Of a stretch of 64,000 bases of DNA, positions 17,719 through 26,608 are shown one piece after another. A program made the translations under genes and the position numbers. How positions within the stretch are numbered: position 1 is the stretch's first letter; each line of letters starts with the position of its first letter. Below the pieces are notes generated by a model that saw only the letters and a program-made list of their open reading frames with translations, was not told the DNA's origin and ran no database searches. Source of the DNA: Euryarchaeota archaeon UBA58 (GTDB lineage: Archaea; Thermoplasmatota; Poseidoniia; Poseidoniales; Thalassarchaeaceae); NCBI GenBank assembly GCA_002498525.1, contig DAHR01000008.1:1-64000 (forward strand). Reading direction: 5' to 3'.

Positions 17719-18216
17719 TCAATCCACGTCTTCGCCGATTTGATCGAGAACCTTGGACGATTCCTCTTCCAGTGAATGCGAGTGGTCTTTCTCACGCACC
17801 GAGCGCAGTGCATCGATTGGAATCCATTCGTCGGGGATCAAACGCCACGGCGTCACGAAGGCTACGAGCCCCAACAGAATCTGGCTTCCAGGAATCATGA
17901 AGACTCGCAGTGGTGGAACCACCAGAGAGAGGTCGGCAAGACTGTTTTTCGCCTTTTTCTTGTTAGCCCTCGAGACTTTTCGGCCAAGGACGATCTGCGC
18001 CAGAATCGCTGATGTCTCGCCGAATTCTTCGGCCCCGATCTTCGTCGTGTCCCAAGCCTTCTCGATTCCGGCCCCCCAATCACGAGGATTCTTCGCGACT
18101 TCGGTGATTTCTTTGCGGGATTTATCAGGCAGCCTACGAATGACTGCTGCCGCACCGCCCAAAAGCAGTGGAATCCAACGAAATATCGATTTGAAGAAGA
18201 TCGAGATGCGCCCCAT
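17719..18216 (-). CDS. Small LETM1-like membrane-associated protein
   Basis: 165 residues from ATG 18216, with GGTG 6 nt upstream; a GTG lies three codons earlier. It begins with an amphipathic or membrane segment (FFKSIFRWIPLLLGGAAAVI). The C-terminal half contains PPLRVFMIPGSQILLGLVAF followed by PWRLIPDEWIP. That pattern (P...F.IPG...LL...P..LP) resembles the core of LETM1 domains, which in mitochondria are linked to ion exchange and ribosome binding. The similarity is short and judged by eye. The fallback call is a hypothetical membrane protein. It is transcribed in the same direction as aceE upstream of it. Confidence 0.5.
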   Translation of the reverse strand: MGRISIFFKSIFRWIPLLLGGAAAVIRRLPDKSRKEITEVAKNPRDWGAGIEKAWDTTKIGAEEFGETSAILAQIVLGRKVSRANKKKAKNSLADLSLVVPPLRVFMIPGSQILLGLVAFVTPWRLIPDEWIPIDALRSVREKDHSHSLEEESSKVLDQIGEDVD

Positions 18217-18298
18217 CGATTGCACCTAAGTAACCGACTCGTATGAGGTGAACGCCGGCATCGCGTTCAATCAACGGCCAACTAGGCCACTCCGTGGC

Positions 18299-20959
18299 TC
18301 ACTCGGTCTTGTCGTAGCGTTCTCGCACCACGCCCATCTCTTCTGCCGCAGCATCGGTCGTGCCTGCATCCAAATTGCCTTCGCGCTCGAGCGTCGAGAG
18401 CGCGGCGAGGACGATACTGTCGGTATCGATCTCGAAGAACCGGCGCAGGGCTTCACGCGAGTCTGAGCGCCCGAAGCCGTCGGTGCCCAGAACCGTGTAC
18501 CGGCCACCGACCCATCGCTGGATCATCTCAGGCACCGCAGCGATGTAATCTGAAGCAGCAATAGTAGGTGTATCGTCGCCGAAACATTCGGCGACGTAAG
18601 CCACCGACTCATCCTGAGGATGCAATCTGCTGTGACGTTCTGCAGCGAGGCCCGCCCGGCGCAGTTCACCATAGGAAGTGACTGACCATACATCGGTTCT
18701 AACTCCGAGTTTTGAGAGTTTTTCAGCAGCCTCTCGGACATGCGAAAGAATCGGACCAGAGCCTAGCAGTCTAACGATTGGTTGGTTACCTTTACCGGCC
18801 TTTGACAGTTGGTAAGCACCCTTTATGATGCCCTCGTCCACAGCCTCGGGTTTGGCCGGTTGCTGCTCGTTCTGATTGTACAGCATCACATAGTGGAAAA
18901 CGTCCATATCGCGCCCCCACATCTCTTCGATTCCGTTACGGATTATCGTCGCCAACTCATACGCGTACGCAGGATCCCAAGCTCGGCAATAGGGCACCGT
19001 ACTGGCGTGAAGAAGAGAGTGCCCGTCCTGGTGTTGCAGGCCTTCGCCGTTCAGCGTTGTACGACCCGCGGTGGCTGCCATGAGGAATCCACGGCAACGG
19101 GCGTCGGAGGCTGCCCAAATCTGATCTCCGACACGTTGGAAACCGAACATCGAGTAGAATGTGTAGAATGGTAGAGTCGGGCAGTTGGTGTGTGAATATG
19201 ATGTTCCAGATGCGATCCAAGTCGCCATCGAATTTGCTTCTGAAATTCCTTCTTGGATGATTTGACCGGTCTGACTTTCCTTGTAATTCATCAGCATCAT
19301 GTGGTCGACCGGCTTGTATTTCTGGCCGAACAATGAGAAGATTCCGAATTCGCTGAAAAGTGGATCCATTCCGAAGGTTCGGCCTTCGTCGGGGATGATT
19401 GGGACTATGCGCTCGCCGATGTTGGACTTTAGCAGATTCCGTAGGACGCGGACGAAGGCCATCGTGGTTGAGACCTGCTGACCTTCGGGCGTGCCTGCGT
19501 CGAACTCGGAGTAGCTCTCCGGATCGGGCAGTTCGAGGTCGATTGACGGTGAGTTTCGATTCGGTAAAGAACCACCTAGTTGGTTGCGTTTCGCCATCAG
19601 ATATTCGTGGGCTTCCGACTCCTCGTCGAGGGTGTTGAATGGGTTGTCTTCGAGTCGCTCGTCAGGGATTTGCAATTCAAGCCCCAAAGCATCTCGGTAG
19701 GCTGTGAGGTCATCACCTGACATCTTCTTCTTCTGGTGAGTGGTATTCCTTCCTGCGAATGATTCGATCCCCCAGCCCTTCACGGTATGAGCCAGAATGA
19801 CTGCTGGACCGTCCGCCGCTTCAGCCGCGGCATAGGCGGCGTAGACCTTGTGCGGGTCGTGGCCGCCGCGGTGCAGTGAAGCGATCTCAGCATCGGTCAG
19901 GCTCGCTCCAAGAGCCTCGAGAGGCGCATTTCCTGAGAAGACCTCGGCTCTAAATTCGGCAGGCTCAAGGATGCTCAAACGTTGGAAATCGCCATCGGTG
20001 ATCTCTTCCAAACGAGCCAGTAGAGCGCCGTCAACATCACGGGCCAGAACCTTGTCCCAGGCCGAATCCCAGAGTACTTTGTAGACCTGCCAGCCAGCAC
20101 CACGGTAGAGCCCCTCCAACTCTTGGATGATCTTCGAATTGCCACGCACGGGCCCATCCAACCTCTGCAGATTGCAATTGATGACTACAATCAGGTTGTC
20201 GAGGCGCTCGCGGCCTGCAATCGCAATCGAAGCGATCGCCTCGGGCTCGTCCATCTCGCCATCTCCCAAAAATGCGAAAACGCGGCTTGCTGAAGTATCG
20301 GCCAAGCCGCGCAGATGCAGATATTTCCAGAAGCGAGCATGCATCACAGCAGCGAGTGGGCCAAGCCCCATCGAGACCGTTGGATATTCCCAGAAATCCT
20401 TCATCAGGCGAGGGTGTGGATAGGAGGAGAGTCCGTCTTTGAACGCCTCTTGGCGGAAGTTCGTCACTTGCTCAAGGGTCAGTCGCCCCTCGAGGAAAGC
20501 GCGAGCATAAATTCCAGGACTGACGTGCCCCTGAATGTACAGCGCATCGCCGATTCCATTGCTTTCCTTGCCGCGGAAGACGTGGTTGAAACCGACTTCG
20601 TAGAGAGTCGAAGCAGATGTGTAAGAGCTGATGTGTCCACCGATTCCGTCGAGCCGGCGGTTGGCATCGCTGACCATCACCGCCGCATTCCACAAGACTG
20701 CGTTTTGAATTTCAGCCTCCAGTTCGAGATTGCCCGGATATAGAGGCTGGTCTTCCAGTGGGATGGTGTTGAGATAGGGTGTTCTAGACAGCGGTGCAAC
20801 TTCGATCGAGAGGTCGCGAGCCTCGCTCATCAACTCGTGCAGAAGCATGCGAGCCCGCTCGATTCCCTGAGCATCGACGACAGAGCGCAGCGCCTCCAGC
20901 CACTCATCGGTCTCTTCCGAATCGATGTCGGGGAGTCGCTGTCTGTGGTTGTCAGTCAT
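18299..20959 (-). CDS. aceE: Pyruvate dehydrogenase E1 component, homodimeric type
   Basis: 886 residues, almost exactly the length of bacterial AceE. It decarboxylates pyruvate with thiamine diphosphate and transfers the acetyl group to E2 lipoyl domains. The TPP motif is present as FLGDGEMDEPEAIASIAIAG, ending at INCNLQRLDGPVRGN. Other typical blocks are GGHISSYTSASTLYEVGFNH, GWGIESFAGRNTTHQKKKM and the C-terminal YTVLGTDGFGRSDSREALR. ATG 20959 is preferred to the ATG three codons earlier because of Shine-Dalgarno spacing. No E2 or E3 gene is in the window. The homodimeric E1 is a bacterial form and unusual for archaea, which mostly use ferredoxin oxidoreductases. Confidence 0.95.
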   Translation of the reverse strand: MTDNHRQRLPDIDSEETDEWLEALRSVVDAQGIERARMLLHELMSEARDLSIEVAPLSRTPYLNTIPLEDQPLYPGNLELEAEIQNAVLWNAAVMVSDANRRLDGIGGHISSYTSASTLYEVGFNHVFRGKESNGIGDALYIQGHVSPGIYARAFLEGRLTLEQVTNFRQEAFKDGLSSYPHPRLMKDFWEYPTVSMGLGPLAAVMHARFWKYLHLRGLADTSASRVFAFLGDGEMDEPEAIASIAIAGRERLDNLIVVINCNLQRLDGPVRGNSKIIQELEGLYRGAGWQVYKVLWDSAWDKVLARDVDGALLARLEEITDGDFQRLSILEPAEFRAEVFSGNAPLEALGASLTDAEIASLHRGGHDPHKVYAAYAAAEAADGPAVILAHTVKGWGIESFAGRNTTHQKKKMSGDDLTAYRDALGLELQIPDERLEDNPFNTLDEESEAHEYLMAKRNQLGGSLPNRNSPSIDLELPDPESYSEFDAGTPEGQQVSTTMAFVRVLRNLLKSNIGERIVPIIPDEGRTFGMDPLFSEFGIFSLFGQKYKPVDHMMLMNYKESQTGQIIQEGISEANSMATWIASGTSYSHTNCPTLPFYTFYSMFGFQRVGDQIWAASDARCRGFLMAATAGRTTLNGEGLQHQDGHSLLHASTVPYCRAWDPAYAYELATIIRNGIEEMWGRDMDVFHYVMLYNQNEQQPAKPEAVDEGIIKGAYQLSKAGKGNQPIVRLLGSGPILSHVREAAEKLSKLGVRTDVWSVTSYGELRRAGLAAERHSRLHPQDESVAYVAECFGDDTPTIAASDYIAAVPEMIQRWVGGRYTVLGTDGFGRSDSREALRRFFEIDTDSIVLAALSTLEREGNLDAGTTDAAAEEMGVVRERYDKTE

Positions 20960-21191
20960 GAACGACATCCTGCCCTTTGGGCAGAATCCCGAGATGAGGA
21001 CCCGTTTTGAATGGTCGCCCTCGCACAGAGCGCGAGTGCCTCTCATACGCTGAGTGATTGAGTGGGCAGCCTCGAAGCATTGCAGCAACGGAAGAAGGGA
21101 AGGCGTAGAGGTTCCTTTCACCGCGCGCTCTCGGTTGACTACCGAGCGGAGGCTCACAGCGATGCGGATTAACCCGAGTTTGCGAGGCTGT

Positions 21192-21827
21192 TCAGGCTTT
21201 GTTTCGGCGTTTTGATGTCGATGACTGTTTGTTGGGTCCGATGGATATCAAGTGACACTCGTGGACGGTGCGGATACCTGCCACGGTTATCGCTGAATCA
21301 CCAAGGATGCAACGTGCTCCACCCCACTGCTTGACCGCGCGCTCAACCGTGCATTTTCCGGCTGGATTGTTGGGGTCTACTTTGAGTTCGACCTCGACGT
21401 CGTCGAGGTCTCCAAGCCAGCGCAGGGTGGCTTGAATCGACTTGCTCGCAAGACCCCTGCGCTGTTCTGATGATCGGACCCAGTAGCCGATGTTCCATTC
21501 GGCGGTTCCCGACCGCGTGACGCGGTCGAAACCGATGAGGCCGAGAACGACTTCGTCCCACGGCCTGACCATCACCCAGTGATGCAGTCTGCCAGCCCGG
21601 CCCATCCTCTCTGTCTCTTCGAGGAAGGAGGCGATCTGCTCATCGATGGGCATCTCGGGAAGGATCCATGGCATTGCCCTGCTGACTTCGGGCCAAGTCT
21701 CCTCGAAAGCCTCGATGAGTTGGTTCGTGTGAGTGGCGTTCGCAGGGCGCAGGATCAAGCCTTCGTCGACGCGAATCGTCGTCGTCGCCCGGCGCTGCAT
21801 GCGATTGGGGCGGTGCCGCTTCTGCAT
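21192..21827 (-). CDS. GNAT family N-acetyltransferase (RimJ/RimL-like)
   Basis: 211 residues. The domain starts near residue 25 (LILRPANATHTNQLIEAFEE) and has the GNAT core: a beta-4 strand with VLGLIGFDRVTRSGTAEWNI, then GYWVRSSEQRRGLASKSIQA, where the QRRGLAS loop binds acetyl-CoA pyrophosphate. Such enzymes acetylate protein N-termini or small amines; the substrate is unknown. The tail is basic and polar. A second ATG at 21800 could be the start. It lies between aceE and the zinc-ribbon gene, all on the minus strand, with a 232-bp gap before aceE that holds no other gene and probably the aceE promoter. Confidence 0.8.
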   Translation of the reverse strand: MQKRHRPNRMQRRATTTIRVDEGLILRPANATHTNQLIEAFEETWPEVSRAMPWILPEMPIDEQIASFLEETERMGRAGRLHHWVMVRPWDEVVLGLIGFDRVTRSGTAEWNIGYWVRSSEQRRGLASKSIQATLRWLGDLDDVEVELKVDPNNPAGKCTVERAVKQWGGARCILGDSAITVAGIRTVHECHLISIGPNKQSSTSKRRNKA

Positions 21828-21847
21828 GAGGGCTGCGGCGCTTGGTT

Positions 21848-23320
21848 TCAGGGTCTCAACTTGGACTTCGCGGTCTGAACGTGTTTGTCGTCGGGTTCGG
21901 CTGCGAGAGCTGCCGTCATCATTTTGTCAACGGTCGAAGCGCGGCCGATCCGCTGCAGAAGAGCACCGATAGGATAGAGCAGTTTGGTGCGGCTGCCGAG
22001 GTGAGGCCCGACCTCGTCGATGATCACCGTGGCTTGAGCGACGTCCCTGCGCTTGGCCGCTTCCATCGCGTCTTTGATCTTCATCACGACGTCTCTGTCG
22101 CTCCATTCATCCTGTTGTGGCCAGGGCCAGAACATGCTCTGGTCGGGGGAATCGAGGGCATCATTCGCTGCTGCCAGATGTGGTAAACTCGGAGCCTGAG
22201 TCGCTGGTATTCTCGGAATTCGAGGAGGGGTTGGTAAATCCATGATCGCGTTTGCTCTGGTCAGTGGAATATGTTCGACCCTGCCATCGAATGCAGCGTC
22301 CATCGGGTCCACTGCGCGGGCTGCCACGGGCGGTGGCGAGGGCATGACCGAGGCCGGCATCGGAATGGCTTCGGGGGCGGTCTCAGGTTGAGATTCCGGC
22401 TCGATCTCAGTCTCAATCTCTGTGACCTCTGTGGTTTCCTCCGGAACATCGGACTCGACTTCTTCTCCAAGTATTCGAGCCGTCAGAATCGCCTTGGTTC
22501 CTGCAGTCGAGAGTCCTGCCTCATCTGCGATCGTGATCAATTCGGATTTCTTCATCGAGAGCAGATTCGATTCGGTCATCTCATCAGATTCAGGCTGGGA
22601 TTCGATTGCTGATTCTGCTTCAGACTCGACCTCAGTTTCGACCTCAGGCACCGATTCAGTCTCTAACTCCGACTTGATATCAGTCTCGGCCTCCGCCTCA
22701 GCACTTTCGGTGTCCTCTGTGTCCTCTGTGCTCTCTGTGGTCACGATGAATCGATCGGGCAAATCGCCGTTCGAATCAGGAACCTCGTCAGCGGCTACGA
22801 CCTTCACATTCCGAGGTGCATCCGCCGTCGGCTCGACAAGCGAGAGTTGCTGAGTCTGGATGGCTTCCAGAGGTCTCATATCCTCTGCTGGAACTTCGAA
22901 TTTGGTGACGAATTCAGGCGCATCTGCGGGCTGGAGTTCGTAGTCCAGCTCTTCCTCATCTGCGGGCTCTGGATGGTCGACGGTCAGAGAGAATGTCGGG
23001 GCTCCACTGAGTGTGATGATGTCGTCTTCGCCGTACTGCTCGACATCGAGGGTCACATCATCCATGGTGAACTTACCCTTCGACCAATCGATGATTCCCT
23101 CTTCCTCCTCTTCCTCCATCTCACCAATCAATTCATCGAACAGACTGCTGGCTTCTTCTTCATCCACCGTCGCCACCTGCTCGAAGGATGCTTTACCGAG
23201 TTGGTACTGACATTGAGCGCACTCCGATGCTCCTTCTGGGTTGTTGGTGTGACACAATGGACACTCCACGGTAGGGCCAATCTTGGCCTTACGCCAATTC
23301 TTGAAGCGGTCGAATACCAT
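21848..23320 (-). CDS. Acidic zinc-ribbon protein with SAP-like motif
   Basis: 490 residues. The N-terminus has a zinc ribbon (CPLCHTNNPEGASECAQCQ, about 20-38), followed by a long acidic, low-complexity region rich in Glu, Asp, Ser and Thr. A SAP-like helix-turn-helix (LLSMKKSELITIADEAGL, then TKAILTARIL) lies near residue 260, suggesting nucleic acid binding. The C-terminal 100 residues are helical and include a DVVMKIKDAMEAAKRRDVAQ stretch. GAGGTG lies 5 nt before the ATG. Part of the acidic region (TTESTEDTEDTES) is encoded by a CTCTGTG-type repeat seen elsewhere only between genes. No function can be assigned. Confidence 0.72.
   Translation of the reverse strand: MVFDRFKNWRKAKIGPTVECPLCHTNNPEGASECAQCQYQLGKASFEQVATVDEEEASSLFDELIGEMEEEEEEGIIDWSKGKFTMDDVTLDVEQYGEDDIITLSGAPTFSLTVDHPEPADEEELDYELQPADAPEFVTKFEVPAEDMRPLEAIQTQQLSLVEPTADAPRNVKVVAADEVPDSNGDLPDRFIVTTESTEDTEDTESAEAEAETDIKSELETESVPEVETEVESEAESAIESQPESDEMTESNLLSMKKSELITIADEAGLSTAGTKAILTARILGEEVESDVPEETTEVTEIETEIEPESQPETAPEAIPMPASVMPSPPPVAARAVDPMDAAFDGRVEHIPLTRANAIMDLPTPPRIPRIPATQAPSLPHLAAANDALDSPDQSMFWPWPQQDEWSDRDVVMKIKDAMEAAKRRDVAQATVIIDEVGPHLGSRTKLLYPIGALLQRIGRASTVDKMMTAALAAEPDDKHVQTAKSKLRP
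22714..22741. repeat. CTCTGTG-type repeat inside a coding sequence
   Basis: The stretch contains three tandem CTCTGTG units (CCTCTGTGTCCTCTGTG followed by CTCTCTGTGGT). It closely matches the right arms of the intergenic inverted repeats near 31.5, 40.1 and 61.6 kb. Here it lies in frame in the acidic zinc-ribbon gene and encodes TTESTEDTEDTE. Confidence 0.6.
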
Positions 23321-23432
23321 GTGTGCACCTCATCAGTGGTGTCGCTTCGGCCGCCATCCCCGTATAACCCTCACTCGCCGTTGTAGACAGTGGGCTCATT
23401 GCTGCCAACCTCTGGGCTCGGCGCAAAGCGTG

Positions 23433-25382
23433 ATGAGCGAGACGCGCCGGGAGTGCTTCGTGGACGCTGATGATGACTTGCCGGCTCGCTTCAAGCGGAG
23501 TCAGGATCATCATGAGGCTTACTTGGAATTAATCAACTGGGAACTCGATGATGAACTTCAAGCGACCGATGAGCGATTGCGGAACTGGTCACGCTCCAAA
23601 CTCAGAGCACATGGATTGGCTCTCTTCGACTTGAAGGCGAAAGCCGATGGTTGGCTCTTCGGTCAGCGTATCGTGAAATTGCAATTCGAGGGTGGAGGCA
23701 AGTTCGGTCAGCATCGCTTCAGGCAGGGCGATATCGTGATGCTGAGCCGCAATGATCCGATATCCGAGAGACCGATAGAGGCTATCGTCTCGGACCGCTT
23801 CAAGAACCGTATTCGAGTGGTCATGCCCGATTTGCCGAGTGAATTGCGGCGCGGCTTCTGGCGTATGGATCGCGCTGCGAACAAAGTCGCATTCGACAGG
23901 ATGAGCGAGGCTCTCAACTCAATTTTCGAAGAGGAGGGCGGCGCCCCACTCAGAGATCTCATTCTCGGCATCGTCCACGACCCTGTCGAGGCGGCGCGGC
24001 TTCGTCCTGCTCTCGGCGGCGCCGACCGCCGTCCGATCGATTCACCAGTTGGGCTCAACGAATCCCAGATCGCTGCGGCCAATGCAGCCATCGAACGCAG
24101 ACTCACCCTCATCCAAGGACCGCCGGGCACCGGTAAGACTCACACGGCGGTCCGCATCCTACAAGCTTGGGCGAGCCAAGACATCGGCACCATCCTCGCC
24201 GTCGCCGACTCGAATGTCGCCGTCGACAATCTGCTCGAAGGATTGCTCGGCCTCGGCGTCCGCGCCGTCCGCCTCGGCCAGCCGGTCAAGGTCCGCGAGA
24301 ACCTTCGCCTCGCAACGGTCGATGCGCAGATGGAGAATCACCCTCTGCGCCGCGACCTCACAGAGCATCTCGAACTGAACGACAAACTCGCCCGCAGAAT
24401 CTCGGGGATGAAGGGCAAGGAGAAGGGTCTGGCTCACCGAGAACTCAACCGCGGTTGGAAGGAGGTGCGTCGAATCCAAGGGCAGATGCGAGACGATATT
24501 CTCAACCGTGCTCAGGTGCTCTGCTGCACCTGCATCGGCGCCGGCCATGTTCTGCTCGATGGACGCCGCTTCTCGCGTGTCCTTCTCGATGAAGCGACCC
24601 AAGCGACCGAACCCGCGAGCCTTGTGCCTCTGGTACGAGGAGCGCGACAGATCGTCCTCGTCGGCGACCACTGCCAACTACCACCGACAGTCATCTCGCA
24701 GCGCGCCGAAAAAGGCGGACTGCGCCGCTCCCTCTTTGAGAGATTAGCTAAAATGGGCATCGAGCCCATGCTGCTCGATACCCAGTACAGGATGCATCCA
24801 GCGATCTCGGCCTTCCCCAATGAGACATTCTACGAAGGCCGACTCATCGACGGCATCGAAGCAGCCGAAAGGCCAGCCCCAGCAGGACTGCTCTGGAACG
24901 ATTGGGAAGCCCCGATAGTCTTCCTGCCACTGAAGGGCGGAGAAGTCCTCTCACCCGACGGAGCATCGAAGGAGAACCCGGCCGAAGCAGGCTGGATAGC
25001 CCGCCTGCTCGAGGGCCTGCTCGAGGCCGGTGACCTCGCCCAGAAAGACATCGGCATAATCACACCATACGCAGGACAGGTGAGGGCGATTCGCGACGCC
25101 ATTCCTGAGAGGTACGACAGTGTCGAGGTTCACACGGTGGACGGCTACCAAGGCCGGGAAAAAGAGGTCATCCTCTTCTCCTGCGTCCGTTCAAACGACG
25201 AGGGCAACGTCGGATTCCTGGCTGATTCTCGGCGATTGAACGTGGCTTTGACCCGAGCCCGCCGCGGATTAATCGTCGTCGGCGATCCCGATACCCTGCG
25301 CAGCGACGAGACCTGGAGCGCCTGGCTCGCACATATCCGCAGTCGCAACCTTGAGGCGTGGCACTTGCTGGGAATGGCCTGA
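23433..25382 (+). CDS. UPF1/IGHMBP2-like superfamily 1B helicase
   Basis: 649 residues from the ATG at 23433; the frame extends to 23283 but overlaps the divergent gene start. An N-terminal beta-barrel-like region precedes the RecA cores. Motifs in order: Q-motif region (LNESQIAAANAAI), P-loop GPPGTGKTHTA (about 229-239), Ia ADSNVAVDNLLEGL, Walker B VLLDEATQ, III VGDHCQLPPTV, IV LLDTQYRMHP, V VDGYQGREKEVILFSCVRSN and VI LNVALTRARRGLIVVG. This is the SF1B 5'-3' RNA/DNA helicase set shared with IGHMBP2/SMUBP-2. It may act in RNA turnover, translation or repair. An RDD membrane protein gene follows within 12 nt. Confidence 0.92.
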   Translation: MSETRRECFVDADDDLPARFKRSQDHHEAYLELINWELDDELQATDERLRNWSRSKLRAHGLALFDLKAKADGWLFGQRIVKLQFEGGGKFGQHRFRQGDIVMLSRNDPISERPIEAIVSDRFKNRIRVVMPDLPSELRRGFWRMDRAANKVAFDRMSEALNSIFEEEGGAPLRDLILGIVHDPVEAARLRPALGGADRRPIDSPVGLNESQIAAANAAIERRLTLIQGPPGTGKTHTAVRILQAWASQDIGTILAVADSNVAVDNLLEGLLGLGVRAVRLGQPVKVRENLRLATVDAQMENHPLRRDLTEHLELNDKLARRISGMKGKEKGLAHRELNRGWKEVRRIQGQMRDDILNRAQVLCCTCIGAGHVLLDGRRFSRVLLDEATQATEPASLVPLVRGARQIVLVGDHCQLPPTVISQRAEKGGLRRSLFERLAKMGIEPMLLDTQYRMHPAISAFPNETFYEGRLIDGIEAAERPAPAGLLWNDWEAPIVFLPLKGGEVLSPDGASKENPAEAGWIARLLEGLLEAGDLAQKDIGIITPYAGQVRAIRDAIPERYDSVEVHTVDGYQGREKEVILFSCVRSNDEGNVGFLADSRRLNVALTRARRGLIVVGDPDTLRSDETWSAWLAHIRSRNLEAWHLLGMA

Positions 25383-25393
25383 AGGGATGCGAT

Positions 25394-25969
25394 TTGTCTG
25401 ACCACGATTCACCGATCTCGCTGCAAGGCGGCGGCACGCTGGCGAAGCAGTTGGTGGCCGCCGAAGATGGTGGTCACTGGCCTGTTCCTGAGGGAACAAT
25501 CCTAGCCAGTGGAGTTAGTCGAGTCGCCGCTTTCAGCGTCGATGTCGTCATCGTCACGACGATTCTCATGGTGGTGACGGGATGGCGCATCATGGATGCT
25601 TGGAACATCACTCTGTGGTCCTCGCCCGACTTTCATTTCGCCCTCGCGATGGCAGTGATTCTACTCACCGCTCACTGGCTCTACTGGCGACTGACCGGTC
25701 TGCGCTATTCGCGCTCGCTCGGGCAGCGGATGTTCGGATTGGCGGTTCTCGCCGAGGATGGCTCGGCGATGACCAGCGCGATGTTGGACGAGCGAGCCGC
25801 GCGCAAATTGGTTTTCCTGATTCCTGTGCTCAACGTGGTTTTCGGAATCATCGAATTGCGGCGTATCTCGAGTCGGCACACGCACCAATCGAATATCGAT
25901 CTGCACGTCGGCTCGATCGTCGTGCACGCCGACTCCTTGCCACCCGCCAACAGGAAGCACGTCAGGTAG
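25394..25969 (+). CDS. RDD-family membrane protein
   Basis: 191 residues from a TTG at 25394, preceded by a GAAGGG ribosome-binding-like site. An upstream ATG at 25358 would overlap the helicase gene. The RDD signature ASGVSRVAAFSVDVVIVTTI carries the R..A...D residues at the start of the first membrane helix. A second helix (FALAMAVILLTAHWLYWRL) follows, then GQRMFGLAVLAEDG and a last hydrophobic segment (LVFLIPVLNVVFGIIELR). RDD proteins are small three-helix membrane proteins, some linked to ion exchange; the role here is unknown. It ends 9 nt before sua5. Confidence 0.75.
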   Translation: MSDHDSPISLQGGGTLAKQLVAAEDGGHWPVPEGTILASGVSRVAAFSVDVVIVTTILMVVTGWRIMDAWNITLWSSPDFHFALAMAVILLTAHWLYWRLTGLRYSRSLGQRMFGLAVLAEDGSAMTSAMLDERAARKLVFLIPVLNVVFGIIELRRISSRHTHQSNIDLHVGSIVVHADSLPPANRKHVR

Positions 25970-25978
25970 GGTGAGAGA

Positions 25979-26608
25979 ATGGACGAAGCTGTCAGAATCG
26001 CTCTGGCGGGCGGCTGCATCGTCTATCCCACAACGACTCAACCGGCGCTGGGTTGCATACCCGAGCCGGCTGCCCTCGACCGCCTTTTTGCACTCAAAAA
26101 GCGGTCGGCCGAAATGCCGGTCAGCATCGGCGTGGCGGACCTTTCACAGGCTGCCACGCTAGTCGAGCTGAGTGATGACCTACCGGCATTCCTCGAATCA
26201 TTTCCCGAGGGCTCGCTGACGGTCATTCTACCCGCCCGCGAGCCACTCGATGCCCGACTCGGAGGCGAGAAAATAGCCATCCGAGTCGTCGCCCACCCAC
26301 TCGCAAAAGCATTACTGCGCCGCACCGGACCACTGACAGCAACCTCGGCCAACATCAGCGGCGCACCTCCATCAAAAACCTGCGAGGCGGCAGCAGCCAG
26401 CCTCGCAGAAACAGGCGAAAAAGTAGGAATTGTCGCCGGATTGACGACCTCCGGCCCACCCAGTACTTTGATAGCGTGGCATTCGGTCTGTGTTCCACTT
26501 GAGTGCGCATGCATAGAGGTGCTGAGAGAAGGAATGATTCCGTCTGAGGAGGTTTTGACATGGTGGAAGAATCAGACCTCAAACAATGGCGAGACGCTGG
26601 ACATGTAG
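25979..26608 (+). CDS. Sua5/YrdC/YciO-type threonylcarbamoyl-AMP synthase
   Basis: 209 residues. The Sua5/YrdC fold is recognised from GGCIVYPTTTQPALGC, LFALKKRSAEMPVSIGVADL, FPEGSLTVILPAR and the TATSANISGAPPS block. The family makes threonylcarbamoyl-AMP from threonine, bicarbonate and ATP for the t6A modification of ANN-decoding tRNAs. It is short and lacks the extra Sua5 C-terminal domain, so it is of the YrdC/YciO type. GGTGA lies 2 nt before the ATG. The last 49 nt overlap the start of map in another frame, so the two are probably translationally coupled. Confidence 0.85.
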   Translation: MDEAVRIALAGGCIVYPTTTQPALGCIPEPAALDRLFALKKRSAEMPVSIGVADLSQAATLVELSDDLPAFLESFPEGSLTVILPAREPLDARLGGEKIAIRVVAHPLAKALLRRTGPLTATSANISGAPPSKTCEAAAASLAETGEKVGIVAGLTTSGPPSTLIAWHSVCVPLECACIEVLREGMIPSEEVLTWWKNQTSNNGETLDM

